From assembly GCF_000499845.2 (NCBI RefSeq), contig NC_023758.2:17002088-17066087 (forward strand): 64,000 bases of DNA, in the 5' to 3' direction. The stretch comes from Phaseolus vulgaris (lineage: Eukaryota > Streptophyta > Magnoliopsida > Fabales > Fabaceae). Shown here in pieces: positions 21,452 through 34,348 of this stretch. The notes under the pieces are model-generated. The model worked only from the letters and a program-made list of their open reading frames with translations. It was not told the DNA's origin and made no database searches. Both the position numbers and the translations under genes were made by a program. Positions within the stretch are counted from its first letter, which is position 1; every line of letters begins with the position of its first letter.

Positions 21452-24400
21452 CTTATAAATATTAAATATTGAAGGTTCCATAATCAAATTTATTATAAGT
21501 TTATTTATATTGTCACTTCTGATTTATTAAAGTATATAAAATTATTTTATTATCATTTTATCTACTTTATGTAAAGTATGAGTATCCTACCTCGTTCCTA
21601 CTTTAGTACATAATGTAACTCAAAATTCTTAAAAAGATTATATGCATATAAGCACTTCTTGTACAAGAAAATAATTTTATAATTTTATTTTTCTCTTAAA
21701 TGTCTTCTAATATATGACCTTATATTTTAGCACTAAATTATTTTTCATATAGCAAATTCAATTCATATTTGTGTGTGTGACGTTAGTTTTTTTCTACATA
21801 AAATACTTTTATTTATAGACAACCACTTAAGGATCAGAGCTTGCATGCTAGTTCTTTTGTTCTTATGTTAGTACTTTTTAGAGTAGGTGTATCTTTACTT
21901 TAACACCTTATTATGTGGCACGAAACATGTTAGGAAAAGGACAAATTTCTCTCTATAAGTTTCTTTATAGGATTGACAATGCAACATGAAAACTCAAAAA
22001 AGTTGGTTCATTGTGTCAATATTATCTTTAGAATGCATTAGTTAATATTCATGAAGAATAAATGATCTCACAATTCAAATTATGTCTTGTGAAAGCCACA
22101 TATACACTTTGTTTACTTCATTTGTTCTTGTCATATGATTTTCATGTTGTTTACTTTGTTTACTCATTGAATAACAAGATTTATTTTATGATTTGGTGTA
22201 GGTTTTTTCTAAGCTTAAGCAACATTTGATCTTTGTAAAGTATAATCTTCTTTTAGACTTGTTTTTCATTTAACACTTCTATATTTTGTATATGTCTAGT
22301 TGATTGCCTTTATGGTTTAATAATCTTTCTTTTATGTTCGTCTTGATTTAGTCATCCAGACTCATGTTTCCTTATTCACAAAGTAGCTTGATTAGATGAA
22401 CAAAAACATGATATTATTTTTTATGATCATAATTATGAATTATATAAAAACTCTTAAAATTAAATTGGTTTTTATTCACAAAGAGTTTCGTTTATATCTT
22501 AATAGTACAATTATAATAATTGTCATAAATACATAACACAGAAGGTAAGCTAACTTAAATTCAATAAACCAAAATTTACAAATATAAATACATATACACA
22601 TAATGTATATAATGAAACATGTATAATTCTACATATATTCATTAAAAAATGGAAACATTTCCACACTCATCATTTGCCTAATCCAAGCATAAAAGGACTA
22701 TAACATATTCTAGAATACACGTATTAAGCAAATCCTACCAGAAAGTAATACTAACACATATTTAAGTTTACTATCACATATGATATGTTAATTGAGCGTT
22801 ATTATCTTGTTTGAGCAATATAACAATAAAGGAAAGAGAATTTATTTTTTTTCTTTTTCTCACTCAAATGTCTAGACATGTGTTTGAACATTCACACTCT
22901 TCGAAGATAAAAACATCAATGTGCCATTTTCCTCACTCAACCTATCAATCATGGTTTGATGGTTTGATCGAGAAACTCTATCGTTTGAACAATCAAATAA
23001 ACATTCGAACAATAATATTTTGTTAAAATATTATAAATCACTACTTGTATATCACTAAACGATATTATTACATCTTAAAACAAAATACATCTTAAAATAT
23101 TTTTGTGTCAATTCAATTGAAAAAAAACATTCATTTTATTCAACAATATAAATACATAATTTTATATAATTTCCATACATATACAACACTACAATGGTAG
23201 AACATGATTATATAAATTCTACCTTGTCATCATTTGTCATTAAAAACATCTATTCAAAACGAAATCCTCCTTATTATCTCAAATGTTACAATACAATCAC
23301 TTCCAAATCTCCATTTCATCAATCCATGTGTTACAATCACTTCTAAATATCCATTTCATCAACCTAATTAAATATAATAATATAGTTTTTTTTCATATTT
23401 AAAAAATATATTTATTTATTCAAAAAATATTTTATTTTTAAAATAAACAATTTCATATTTGATTAGGATATGCATATTAAAATAATAATATATTGGACTG
23501 GGAGAACTCTTGAAATAAAATTTAATATATGAAGATATTATTACTTTAGCTTGAAAGAAACTCTCTATATTAAAAAAATAAAAAATGATAATTTCATTTT
23601 AGTCTCAAAATATGAAAAAAAATCAAATTAATTCCATAGCTTAATAATAAAATAATCTCTATTGTCCTTAAAATATATTTCAATAATAAAATAGTTTCAC
23701 AAAATTTAATAATAAGACATAATTAGGAAAAAAAATTCTTGTTGATTCTTCTATGTATTAAATTAATAACAGGTCAGATATTCAATCATTAAATGGTAGT
23801 TTATTCAAAATAAATAAATAAGTTATGATTCCTTTTCAGATGTTACTAAAGCCTAAAATATAACAGTCTAGTTGTTTATTTTTATTCCTCTCTCTCTCTT
23901 GCTATTGGCCCTATGTGGGCATGCTTATTGCGTTAGCTAGGTCTAGTTACTATAATTATAATTATAACTATAATACTTATAATTGCATCATCTTCAATCA
24001 TACTACCTTTAGTTGATTAATTGGTTTGTTTGTTTTTGTTTGTTTTGTAAACTTTGCTCGCTCGCAGTTTCATTGTTTACTGTTTATTCGTCAGCATCAA
24101 GTTTAACTCTTTTTATCACTTTTTAATATTTACAATAGCAAAACCAAATACTATATAAAAATAATAAAGACATTTTTTAAATTAGTGGCTATAATCTTTA
24201 CTGTGTTTTTTACACCAAGTGCGAAGTAGTGAAAAATAAGAAGCTATTGAAATCTCTTAAACAATTTTTTTTTTCTATAGAAAATCTCTTAAACAAATTT
24301 TCATGATTTTGAGAATGAAAAATGTTATTGAAATAGGATGTTTTTACCCGCTCTTTTATTATATATATATATATATATATATATAACTCTAATGAAGAAA

Positions 24401-24464
24401 TTAAAGGAAGAGAGAGAGGGTGTAAATTAAATATAAATTATACTCACATTTATGAAAAAAAAAA
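21452..24464. other. AT-rich intergenic DNA without recognised gene
   Basis: About 3 kb of AT-rich sequence outside Tat A. I find no ORF with recognisable motifs; the 71-codon ORF near 22811 has no support. An (AT)n microsatellite lies at about 24361-24385. The first five bases (CTTAT) should be the right target duplication of Tat A. Confidence 0.5.
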
Positions 24465-24965
24465 CATTTTACATCTGATGTAGATGTGGACGTTGTAAAA
24501 TGTCAATTACATATAACACAGGTTAAACAACTAATGTTATATGTAATCCCATATTACATCGGTGTTACATTTAATTTTTTTTTTATTGTTATAGTCTGTG
24601 TATATTACACCGGTTGGGTTCAACTACTGTAATATACCATGCTCACAACAATTTTTTTTTAAATAGATTTAAGTCTGTGTATATTACACCGGTTGGGTTT
24701 AACTACTGTAATATACCATGCTCACAACATTTTTTTAAAAAATAGATTTAAGTGTGAGCATGACAACCAATGCAATATACATTACGTAGAAAAAAATAAT
24801 TTTAAATATTTAAGTCTAGGCAGCATATATTACATCGATTGAGGTTGGATATCCCAATCAGTGTAATATACCATGTTCACAACAAAAAAAAAGTTTTTAA
24901 AAAATTTAAGTGTGAACATGGTATATTACACCGGTTGGACTCCAACCAGTGTAATGTGTACTAAA
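24465..24965. repeat. Array of hairpin-forming units (MITE-like or CACTA subterminal-like)
   Basis: At least five units of roughly 78-95 bp contain an imperfect palindrome: TATATTACACCGGTTGG on one arm and CCAACCAGTGTAAT or equivalent on the other, joined by T- or A-rich spacers. The first two full units (24593 and 24671) are nearly identical direct repeats, while others (24751, 24907) are inverted. A further hairpin (ACATTTTAC and GTAAAATGT) is at 24468-24501. No transposase ORF and no clear termini were found. Confidence 0.75.
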
Positions 24966-25329
24966 TATTTACAAAAATATCATCACATTTCTATTTATAC
25001 CATTTTTGTTTAAACGACCTAATACATAGTTGTAAAAAATATTTTTTCCATTTTTATTTATATATTCTAGTATTATGTTTTCAGATAAATAAGCCACGCT
25101 CTTCACTATATATGTTCACGTTTGTTTTTTCAAAATTAAAAAACTAATAATTATAGAGAACATAAATTAAAATAGAAAAAAGGTTTTCTAAAAAGCTATG
25201 TTTATTTTTGTTAACCACCCATTACAATCCTAATGTTATAATCTATAAATAAGAAAATAGATATCCTATTTTTGATTTTTTTAAATTTTACTCTTTGTAT
25301 ATTATTACGAATAATAAACAGTACTCTTC

Positions 25330-25363
<34 letters not shown>

Positions 25364-26152
25364 TCTAATTTTTTATAAAAAATATAAATCTTAATTATAA
25401 AGCTTAATTTTATTTTAAATATTAATAAGTATTAGAAAGTAGACTTCAAGTCTATCTCAATCTCATAAAATCACCTATAAATGCGATTTGTTCTAATTTC
25501 TAATCTATATGGGATTCAGATAAGTTAGAAATTTATTTGATTAATTTATATAATAATTCAAATAATTTAAAAGGGTTTTATAATATACCTAAAAGTAATT
25601 TTTTTTTAAAAAAAAGTTAGAAGTTATTTTAATTATTTTTTATAATTTATTTAATTTTCTCACCGGAGTATCTTTTATATTTAATACATATTTTTATTAT
25701 ATTTAGTATATACATTGTTTTGGACTTTCTAATTAGAGGTTGTAAGCCGTTTCAACAATTAAGATTATTGAATATTAAATATTTATTTTAAATATTATAT
25801 TATTTTAATATTTGTTGAATTATTTTAATTTTTACATACTATAAATTGACTAACATTAAAAATTGAACTAATTAATATTTTATTACATGATGATATACTA
25901 AAATTATACATAATAAAAATTATAAAAAAAATCTCAATGTAACAATAATTTCAATAGAAAAAATTTAAAATTAAAATTTTGAAGATAAATAAATATTATT
26001 AATTAATATTTATTTGATCAATTAATTTAAATAAAATAACTTGAAGAAATAAAAAAGTATATACAATTTAAGAAAAAAATAGAAGCACTACAAGACATTT
26101 ATTAGAACAAAAAATTTATTTATATAATACAATTGATATTGTTATATGCTTG
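24966..26152. other. AT-rich intergenic DNA, no gene seen
   Basis: Very AT-rich sequence with a (TA)n microsatellite at about 25332-25361. No coding or structural feature could be supported. Confidence 0.5.
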
Positions 26153-26796
26153 TGTACTGGACCAGACATTGACATCGATATCTGTGTGGAGCAGGTCGGC
26201 TCGATGGTCTGATCGAGATAATGGATCACGTAAATGGGTTTCCTAAGATGCGTGTGTTGAAACCCGTATATATGAAAGGTCTAGTCAGCAAGAAAGTGCA
26301 TGTGGTGTGTATAGTACATTTGGGTCTAACACAAACAAATATCCCCTGAAGACGCCAAGACCCAAGAGCGCTAGGGTTTCAGGGGAACTGCATGCACAAT
26401 ACGTAAAGGACCAGAGCGTCTACAGTGACAGATGGGCCCCATAATGCTGGTACATGGGTTGGTACCCTGGCGGCCATGCTGTTAAGATGGTGCACTCCAA
26501 GAAGGAAGATTCTTTGCGGTTGTTACTTTAAGATTGTTTAACAATGTAACAAAATGCTTTCCCATCAAGCCCACTTTCACTCGAGATAGGGTTCTCGTTA
26601 GAGAGGAGTTGTTATAATGAGGTAACCTAAAAGCAGTCTATAAAAGGGAGTTGAGATTCCTGGTAAAGGTAAGGCCCCATCTGTTTCAACGAAGCCGCTT
26701 TTCAACATCCAAGAGAAGCACAAAATTAACCAAAAATAGGAGGAGCCACCACTTGCCTTTGAAGTCAACCGACGACCAGGTCAACCGGCAAGAACA
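26153..26796 (+). mobile_element. Tat-like solo LTR
   Basis: 644 bp from TGTACTGG to GGCAAGAACA, related at its 3' end to the other Tat LTRs (GTCAACCGGCAAGAACA; TGAGATTCCTGGTAAAGG). The flanks GCTTG (26148-26152) and ACTTG (26797-26801) differ at one base, consistent with an aged 5-bp duplication. A TATA-like TATAAAAGGG lies near 26640. Confidence 0.85.
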
Positions 26797-27278
26797 ACTT
26801 GTATACAATTTTATATTTATTAACTAGTTTATTAGACGATTCTAATAAATATTTAGTATAATAGTCAATTTGATCTAATAATTTAAAAAAAATCAATTTC
26901 ATCCTAAATTTATTTAAAAAGTATGTAATCTGGTCTCTATTATTAATCGGTAATTATGTGACATATTACGTGGTACATAGAGTGGTAGTTTTATTTACAC
27001 ATATCTCCACATGTGTAACACCCCTCTTTCTTTATTCCATTCTTCCATTGAAACCCTTGCTCTTCTCAATCTTCTTCCTTTGACTATTTCATATCGTTCA
27101 ATGACTACCTCCCCGAGTTCCTCGAACCTGAAACAATAATGCTTCAATGGTGGTGTCGAAGGTTTGGAGTCAAATTTGAAAAGAGGAAATTGAATTTTGT
27201 TGGGATCCTCGTTGAAGGAAGGTGCTACAATCGCTGCGCTTGAAGTTGAACTCCACACCAACACTAGGACACACTCAC
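26797..27278. other. Short intergenic stretch with a dispersed repeat
   Basis: About 26860-26990 resembles the reverse complement of about 49095-49310 (segments such as CAATTTGATC..., AAAAATCAATTT and ACATAGAGTGGTAG). It is therefore a dispersed, unclassified repeat present twice in the window, both times close to a LINE 3' end. The 89-codon minus-strand ORF at 26995-27264 has no recognisable domain. Confidence 0.5.
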
Positions 27279-27502
27279 TTTTTTTTTATAAAAGCTTTCA
27301 TGTTAGGCATCACTATGCAACTTGACATCTCAGCTAGGTTGACACCTCAAGTAACAACAATCATCTGTCATCACATGAAAAAAGTATTATTAAAAAAATA
27401 AAAAAGAAAGAAATTACCAAAAAAAATATGGGTGGACTAGACCAAAACTCATATGTTAACACACAAACAATACATAGGTAGACTATACTTATTCATAAAG
27501 AA

Positions 27503-28207
27503 TTATAAGAACAGACTAGATGGAAGCCTATTATACCAATAAAATGATTCTCTATGAATAAATCCTAAATTAGCCAAGTTATCAGCATACACATTCCCTT
27601 TACGAAAAATATGAGTAACCCTAAACCTAATTTTCTCACAGTAATTAAGATAAGAATTCCATTGATTACGAAGCATCCATGGAACATTAACTTTAGAAGT
27701 AAATGCAGCACAAACCAAGGCAGAATCACATTCAAGCCATACATTAGTAAGCCCTAACCTTTGAGCTTCCTCCATAGCATGTATAACTCCATAAAACTCA
27801 GCAACCATAGCCGTTTGAACTTCAAGAAACATAGAGAAAACACCAATAAACTTCCTCATACTCCCATGGAAAATACCTCCACAAGTAGCAAGATTAGGAT
27901 ATCCCCTAGAAGCGGCATCTGTGTTAATTTTAACCCAGCCTGGTGAAGGGAACTCCCATCTAATAGGAAGAGGACGAAGAACTTTACCAATACGAGTATT
28001 AATACCAAAAAAGTTAATCACGTTGAAATCTAACATATCATTCTTCATTGAAGCTTTAGAAAAATTTCCCACTAAACAAGTTAAATCTTTAATTACCGAA
28101 ATAATCCTAGAAACATCAATCTTATCCTGAAATCTAGCATAATTCCTCATACACCATATCATCCAAATAGAAAAAGTTATCATAACAAGCTTAATCAATT
28201 TAACCAA
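27503..28207 (-). pseudogene. LINE A C-terminal RNase H
   Basis: 234 codons. The RNase H fold residues are visible: NTDAASRG (first Asp), AEFYGVIHAMEEA (Glu), LECDSALV (Asp) and a C-terminal YADNLANLGF (final Asp). The upstream 90 residues are the linker with WCMRNYARFQDK. This domain would remove the RNA strand during target-primed reverse transcription. It is intact as a domain but sits in a broken element. Confidence 0.88.
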
Positions 28208-29104
28208 AGGACTACCATAACTCTTAATAAAAGAAAGAAGATGATCCTTATTAGAGAAATGAGAAGTAAGAAAAATCTGTCGAACCTAACTCCAAATATG
28301 CAAAACATTAAAACATTCAAAAAATAAATGTTGAATATATTCCTCGTGCTTTGCACAAAGCGTACACATAGAACATATATGCAAACCTTTAGGAAGCCGC
28401 CCATGAAAAACTTTCCAGAGTACTAGAGTTTTGGAAGGAAGAATAGATAAAGACCAAATGAATTTACCCCAACCACAGGGAATCCAATTAGGAATATCCT
28501 AGTCGATTTAAGAGTGAAACGACCAGATTCATCTAGAATCCAATTAGGAATATCCTGTTCCTCCCTAACCATGATATGATTAAAAAAAGAAGGCATCTGT
28601 TGTAAAGACAAGGGAATATTCCAATCACAACCTGTCCAAAACTGAGAAATTGTATCCAAAATGCTAGCACCATCAAATAACCCTGCAATATTTTCTAAAG
28701 AAGTAGTAAAACCACCATTTATCATTCCAGAAATTAATAAAAGTACATGTACCAACAGTTCAAGAAGTATAATCAAGTATAGTAGAATAAAACTACTTAA
28801 TTTTAGGCCACAGAAATGAGGATCTATAAACCATTCTAAACTCGTATTTTGATTTAAGAACCCTGACTTTCAAGAGAAAATACCAAGCCTTGTTGCTATA
28901 AGCAAAGTTCCAAGCAAGCTTAAGAAGATATGCATTATTTTCACGACAAAGATTAATAATCTTTAAACCTCCATTATCAAGAGGAGAAAAAATCGTATCC
29001 CAATTCACGGTAACTATGCCTTTTTTCAGAATATCACCAGTCCAAATAAATTTTCGACACCACTGCTCAACTCGCTTAAGAAGTGAAACAGGCCATTTAT
29101 ACAT
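28208..29104 (-). pseudogene. LINE A zinc-binding RT-associated region
   Basis: Broken frames show segments typical of plant LINEs between RT and RNase H: LLKRVEQWCRKFIWTGD, NLCRENNAYLLKLAWNFAY, ILDESGRFTLKSTRIF and the Cys-containing end of the zf-RVT region (FVQSTRNIFN). Stops near 28775 and 28400 and frame changes disable it. A related fragment lies at 48125-48310. Confidence 0.8.
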
Positions 29105-30630
29105 ATTAAAGCTATAAGCTAAAATCTAGTAATCACCGTATTGACCAACTGAATCCGACCCATCATGATAAGAGATTTACCTTTCCAAGATGCTAGCTTC
29201 AATTTGACTTTATCAGCCAAAGGTTGAAAAAACCGACACCTAGGAGCACCAACAAAGATAGGCACTCCTAAATAATTGAAAGGCAAACAACCATGTCTAC
29301 AAGAAAGAATATGTTGAATTTTGGCGAGAAATATTGCAAAATTATCCATGGTGAAAAAACTAATCTTAGAATTATTAACATATTGACCAGAAAAATCACC
29401 ATATGTTTTAAGAAAAATACTCAAATTTCTAAGAGACTTATTATCCCCCTATAGAAAACAAATATGTCATCAACGTATAAAATATGAGAGAGGGTGAGAT
29501 AATCTTGCGGACTAGCCATATGTAGAATTTTCTTGTCATTCACAAGCTTAGAGATACCTCTACTAAGAACTTCCTCTAAAAGACAGAAAAGTAAATGAGA
29601 CAAAGGATCACCTTGTATGACACATTTACTGCAAGGAAAAAACCCACCAAACTACCATTTATTCTGATAGAAAGCATAACTGAACGGAGAATTACTAATC
29701 CAACCGACAAACAAGGGGTGAAAACCAAAACGTGTCAAAATTAATAGTAAGAACTTACAACTCAGAGTGTCAAAGGCTTTATGAATATCAACTTTGTAAG
29801 CCACATTATCTCCTCTAACCTTTTTAGAAAGCATGTTAATAGCTTCAAAAGCAATACCAATGCAATCCTGAATCTGTCTACCTTGCACAAACCCATATTG
29901 ATTAGGAGAAATGATTCTAACAGCCACAAGTGCAAGCCTATCCGCTAGTATCTTGGAAATAATCTTAAATTTGAAATTAACAACAACAATTGGCCTATAA
30001 TCTTGAATGGAGTCAGCACCTTGAATCTTAGGAATAAGAGATACCACATTACTGTTCATTCTAGGGAGAACCCAATTTTGTTTAAAAAATTGTTGAACAA
30101 ATTGCAAACATCTGTCCTAATAGTTTCCCAACAAGAATGATAGAAAATACCACCAAAATCATCAGGACCTGGAGCACTATTACCATTAAGATTAAAAACA
30201 ACATTCTTTATTTCCAAAAAATTAGGACAGTTAATCAACATCATATTCTCCTTAGAGGAAACTAGCTCAGGAATATAAGTACCAATAAAATCTTCCATAT
30301 TACTTGTATCTGAAACATTAGAAATAGACTCAACATAATTTTTTTTATAAAAGTCTAAAATATGATCCTCAATAAGTTTAGGATCCTCAATAACCTCATT
30401 ATAAATCCGTAGACGATGAATTCCACTAGAATTATTTCTCCTCTTGACCATAGCATGGAAAAAAGTAGTATTTTGATCCTCATCTTTAAACCATAACATC
30501 TTAGCCCTTTCTTTCAAAAACAAATATTGACAGTGAAGAGCATGATCAAGCTCCTCCTTAACAATCTTTTCTTGATAGAGAAGCCCATCAATATCAGACA
30601 AACTAGCAGTCTCTAAGTTTTGTTGAATAC
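29105..30630 (-). pseudogene. LINE A reverse transcriptase and upstream linker
   Basis: The linker (FKDEDQNTTFFHAMVKRR) is followed by RT with SLIPKIQGADSIQDYRPI, ISPNQYGFVQGRQI, YKVDIHKAFDT and the catalytic LYVDDIFVF. Then come SKISFFTMDNF and LPFNYLGVPIF. The ORF is split by a frameshift near 30100 and a stop near 29650. The 5' end is removed by the Tat B insertion. Confidence 0.88.
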
Positions 30631-31326
30631 TGTATTGACGGGAATGCTCGGGACCTCGGTCCAAGCATTTGGATGTGGTCAGTTCAACTTTGGGCCTAAA
30701 AGCAGGTCATGGGCTCGACCTAGTTTTAATGGTAAGCTCGATAAAAGAGCAGAAAATATTAAGTTTGGATATAAAGTCGTTAGTTAAATATATATGTCGA
30801 TATATATTAAGTTGTTAGAATATAATTTATGTGAATATACACAGAGTTGTTAGTTATTTAAATATATGCATAAAGTTATTAGTTTAATATATAAAGCTAT
30901 TAAATAAGTGGAGAACACTCAAAAATAAAGGTGCACGAGATTCTCTTCTGTTGTTAGCATCGCGAGTAAAGGTGCCCGTGGACAAAATATTTTCTTGTTG
31001 TTAGCATCTAAACATGAAAGGTGCACGTGAGCAAGTGGTTTTCTGTTATTATTTATGCTTTTAGTAGAGATTATATTATTGTGAGTGAAAGTTGTTAGAG
31101 GAATAACTATAAAAGAGGCTTGAGACCCCCGGTAAAGGTCTGTTTTTGAGACTTAGACTGAAACTAATTACTATATTTGAATGCTCTCATTGATTTGATC
31201 GTCGGAGTGTGATCAATAGGTAAAACCCCCTCTATCCTAACGGAGCCACGTTTCAGAGCAGCAAGAGGAGAAAAATTAGAAGCAGAGCTCTCCACTCAAG
31301 TCAACTGAGGTCAACCGGCGAGAACA
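30631..31326 (+). repeat. Tat B 5' LTR
   Basis: 696 bp from TGTATTGACGGGAATG to CGGCGAGAACA. A TATA-like TATAAAAGAGG lies near 31108, with repeated AAAGGTGC-CG motifs upstream. I recognise no PBS after the LTR, and gag-like sequence begins within about 50 bp, so the usual leader seems deleted or diverged. Confidence 0.88.
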
Positions 31327-31364
31327 TTTAGTTCGATTAAATATGATCCCATTCACATTTGTGT

Positions 31365-32700
31365 TTGAGCTTTCTGACATGATGAGGAACACTAGGCAAG
31401 GACCGTTGGGATATGAAGGAAGTGATGTCCCACACCTTACAACAACTCATGGAGACCATGAGGGCTTTCCAGGAGGCTAACGAGTAGTATAAACAAGAGC
31501 AAGAACGGATCCGAGAGGAAGCCAACTTTGAGCAAACACTTCTGCAACATCGACTGATGGTAGAGATCGAGGTCTCCCGGGCAGCCAACGAGGAGTTGCG
31601 CAAGTCGAATGAGGACTTACGTAGAAATCTACACCAACGTGATCGAAGTTCCACCAGGGAACGAGGTCTGAACTCGTCTTTGAGAGATAGTACCAAGCCA
31701 TTTTCGCAAGCGATCATGGACGAGCCTGTGCTAGCTCATTACATGACACCTAAGATTGCCTCTTTCACATGGGTAAAGGACCTTGAAAATCATCTGACGA
31801 CATTCAATGCCCAGATGATTACATCTAGACGAATGAACGCCATCCGTTGTAAGATGTTCATGAGTACTTTTACAGATACAACACAATGGTTCAATGGGCT
31901 TTTGTGATGGTCACATCACTTCTTTTTCTCAGTTCTCCAGATTGTTTAGAAAACAATTCTCTGTCTACCAGGTCAAGCCTCCTAAGTTGTATGACCTTTT
32001 CAACGTAAGGCAGAGGGAGGAAGAGCCATTGAAGGATTATCCAAATAAATTCTTGGCGCTTATGATAAGACTCCAAACACACGATGAATACGTGATGGTC
32101 ACCGCTTTCAAACAAAGGATCGCAGCGAGACCGTTCAACGATTCGATGATTAGAAATCCGGCGGAGACATTTTTCGATATACGTGAACGAGCTTTTTGCC
32201 ACATTGAAGCAGAGGAGGTCGTAGTCATAAAGAATGGCAGCTCGCATTCAAGGCAACCTAGGCCTAAGGAGAGCAGCTGAGCCCGACCCTTGCGGGTTAA
32301 TGAAACCTCGACTGAGAAGAGAACGGACTCGAGGTACATGTCATACGTAGCCAAGAGAAATGAACCCCAGACGAAGGCTAGGGAGGAGTCGGTAACTTGA
32401 CCCTAGTTCTGAGTATCATACAAGGAATTTCTAAGCATGCCAGGGGTAGTGGACCAACTGAAGTTTCCTTAGAAGAGAGATTGAAATCTTGGGTGAGGGA
32501 GAGATGCCTGGTGTGAGTTTCACAAGGCATTTGGGCATAATTTTGAGCGGTGTATAACTCTCGGTCACCAACTGACTAACTTGGTACAGGAAGGGTTCCT
32601 AAAGGAGTATCTTGAGGCTGACCAGGAAGAGCCAAAGCTAGATGTTGCCATTAGGGACAAAGCGCATTAGACATAGTTCCATGGAGAGCTTAACACCATC
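31365..32700 (+). pseudogene. Tat B gag
   Basis: The region 31557-31907 encodes an acidic/basic helical segment (NEELRKSNEDLRRNL) followed by capsid motifs IRCKMFMSTFTD and TQWFNG. A frame change leads into 31894-32280 with FSRLFRKQFSVYQVK, QREEEPLKDYPNKF and TAFKQRIAARPF. A zinc knuckle CEFHKAFGHNFERC is near 32512-32555. Stops and shifts separate the parts. It parallels Tat A gag at 3-830 and gives its missing N-terminal context. Confidence 0.8.
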
Positions 32701-32791
32701 TTGGGAGGAATTTATAAAGGAGGGAACTCTGTTTCCAAGTGTAAGCGGTATGCGCTAGCAGTGATGTCCTTGGAAGCGAGAAGATCTTATC

Positions 32792-33946
32792 TGTTAGAAT
32801 GGATGGCTTTAAACTAGAGGAGGGGGGGGGGGTGAATTGTTTAAAGAGGGTTTTCGTAAACTTTTAAGTCAAGAATGAAATTTTCTCAAGAAAACAATTG
32901 ATAAAGAATTCAGTTTGCCAAAACAGCAAGAAAAAACTGCAGTACCAGAAAAACAATCGGTTGTTTCACAGAAACAATCGGTTGTTTATACCAACAAACA
33001 ACAAACAAAACTGAATTTAAAGAGATTAAGGATAGAGAGATTGCACACAGATGTTTATACTGGTTCACTGTAAACCCAGAGCTACATCCAGTCTTCTCAG
33101 AAACCCTGAGGAAATCCACTAAGCAACCACACCTTGATCACTTACACCACAACCAAGAAAGTGACCTTGATCACCTCAAGACACACACTCTTCTTGGCCA
33201 ACACACCAACACTAAGATTGCTGATCTTGATCCCCTCAAGAACACACAGCCAATCTCAGCAAACATAGAAACGAAACTTGTTCAGCAGAGTACAAGGATT
33301 ACACTTGTTACAGAAGATAATCTGAAATCAATACAAGCAGAATCCTATTCCACACACTTTGATCAATCACAAACTCTAAGCAATCTCAGCTCTTTGAAAA
33401 ACTCAAAAACTCTTTTCAAAATCTTGTAAAAGATTGTTACTCAAATTTGTTTTTTTGAATTTATTCAAAGATGTTGTTTGTTGTCAAATCTTAACAAACT
33501 CTTAAATTGCATTTAAAGATTAGTCAAAGCATTTAATGACTGGAGCGTAAACAGTGAAATCATTTAAAGCTCAATCAAAGATAAAACAGTTTTTCTGTTA
33601 TGGTCCCAAAACAAACAATCAGTTGTTTCCTCGAATCAATCGGTTGCTTTGGTTTTAACAGCTCAACCATTTGAAAAACAGTTTTCAATCTTTTCTTAAA
33701 ACATCTAAGTATAAACAATCGGTTGTTTCGACAAAACAATCGGTTGTTTTTAACTTACTTTGAAAAAACATTTTTCTTTCAATAAGATTGAGAATGCTTT
33801 TGCTTTGAATTCAATCAAGAGGTGGATTACATACACAATCTACCCCAGATCCTAACTAAAACAACACAACAACAAGCTCAGCCAATGCTTCAACATCCTT
33901 CAAAGGGTTTGGATTCTTCAAAGCTTGAACACCACTTGGTTCAACA
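32792..33946 (-). repeat. 3' LTR of the non-autonomous SIRE-like element
   Basis: 1155 bp, TGTTGAACC to CATTCTAACA on the minus strand. It carries phased modules at 32954-32984, 33616-33646 and 33716-33746, a G-run near 32819-32832 on the + strand, and the family landmarks TTTATACTGGTTCACTG and GAGCTACATCCAGTC. Confidence 0.94.
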
Positions 33947-33965
33947 ATCTCCCCCTATTTGATGA
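33947..33965 (-). promoter_or_regulatory. Terminal polypurine tract of the non-autonomous SIRE-like element
   Basis: The minus strand reads CATCAAATAGGGGGAGAT directly before the LTR start TGTTGAAC. A second, nearly identical tract (GAAGACAAATAAGGGGAGAT) is at 34178-34200. Confidence 0.85.
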
Positions 33966-34177
33966 AGACAAATCCCTGATGCTTGTGTTGTACCTTATTG
34001 AATCTGAAGCAGTTCCTGCAAGATACAGTTTTAAGCAAAGCATAGAACTTCTGATATTTGGTTAGCACAGAAACAAATACAGAAATCCAGAGCATAAAAT
34101 CAGAGTAAACAACATTCAAAAAAGCAAACTGTTTTTGCAGAAAAACATAAAACTGAAATCAAACATAAACAGCATAA

Positions 34178-34200
34178 ATCTCCCCTTATTTGTCTTCACA
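34178..34200 (-). promoter_or_regulatory. Second, upstream PPT-like tract
   Basis: TGTGAAGACAAATAAGGGGA followed by GAT resembles the terminal PPT and lies about 230 bp before it. The same doubled arrangement is seen in the SIRE-like copies at 56938/57241 and 62103/61748. Confidence 0.65.
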
Positions 34201-34348
34201 AATAGACAAAAAGAAGAGATAAAACAAGATAATTGTGTTGATTACATCAAAATTAAAGCAGTAACAGCAGAAAGAAAGAAAAATTGAAAAAAAGATATAA
34301 CCAACAAAAACAATCGGTTGTTTCGATACATTAACCGGTTGTTTTTCC

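Larger units (their letters stand above)
27279..30630 (-). mobile_element. LINE (L1-type non-LTR retrotransposon) A, 5' part missing
   Basis: The minus strand carries, in order, the endonuclease-RT linker, RT, a zinc-binding RT-associated region and an RNase H domain. It ends at a short A-tail (T-run at 27279-27287 on the + strand). The 5' end is cut at 30630 by the Tat B LTR, so no endonuclease domain is present. Several stops break the ORF. The domain order RT, zf-RVT, RNase H is that of common plant L1 elements. Confidence 0.9.

Noticed and set aside
22811..23026. 71-codon ORF in AT-rich DNA
   Set aside because: No recognisable motif, no repeat partner, and length expected by chance.
26995..27264. 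89-codon minus-strand ORF as a possible host gene
   Set aside because: No domain, overlaps a dispersed repeat, and no exon or promoter context could be supported.
32817..32834. G-run near the LTR end as a G-quadruplex
   Set aside because: A single G-run of variable length recurs in the LTR copies (also about 38143 and 42450), but there are no four separated G-tracts. Length variation may be sequencing slippage.
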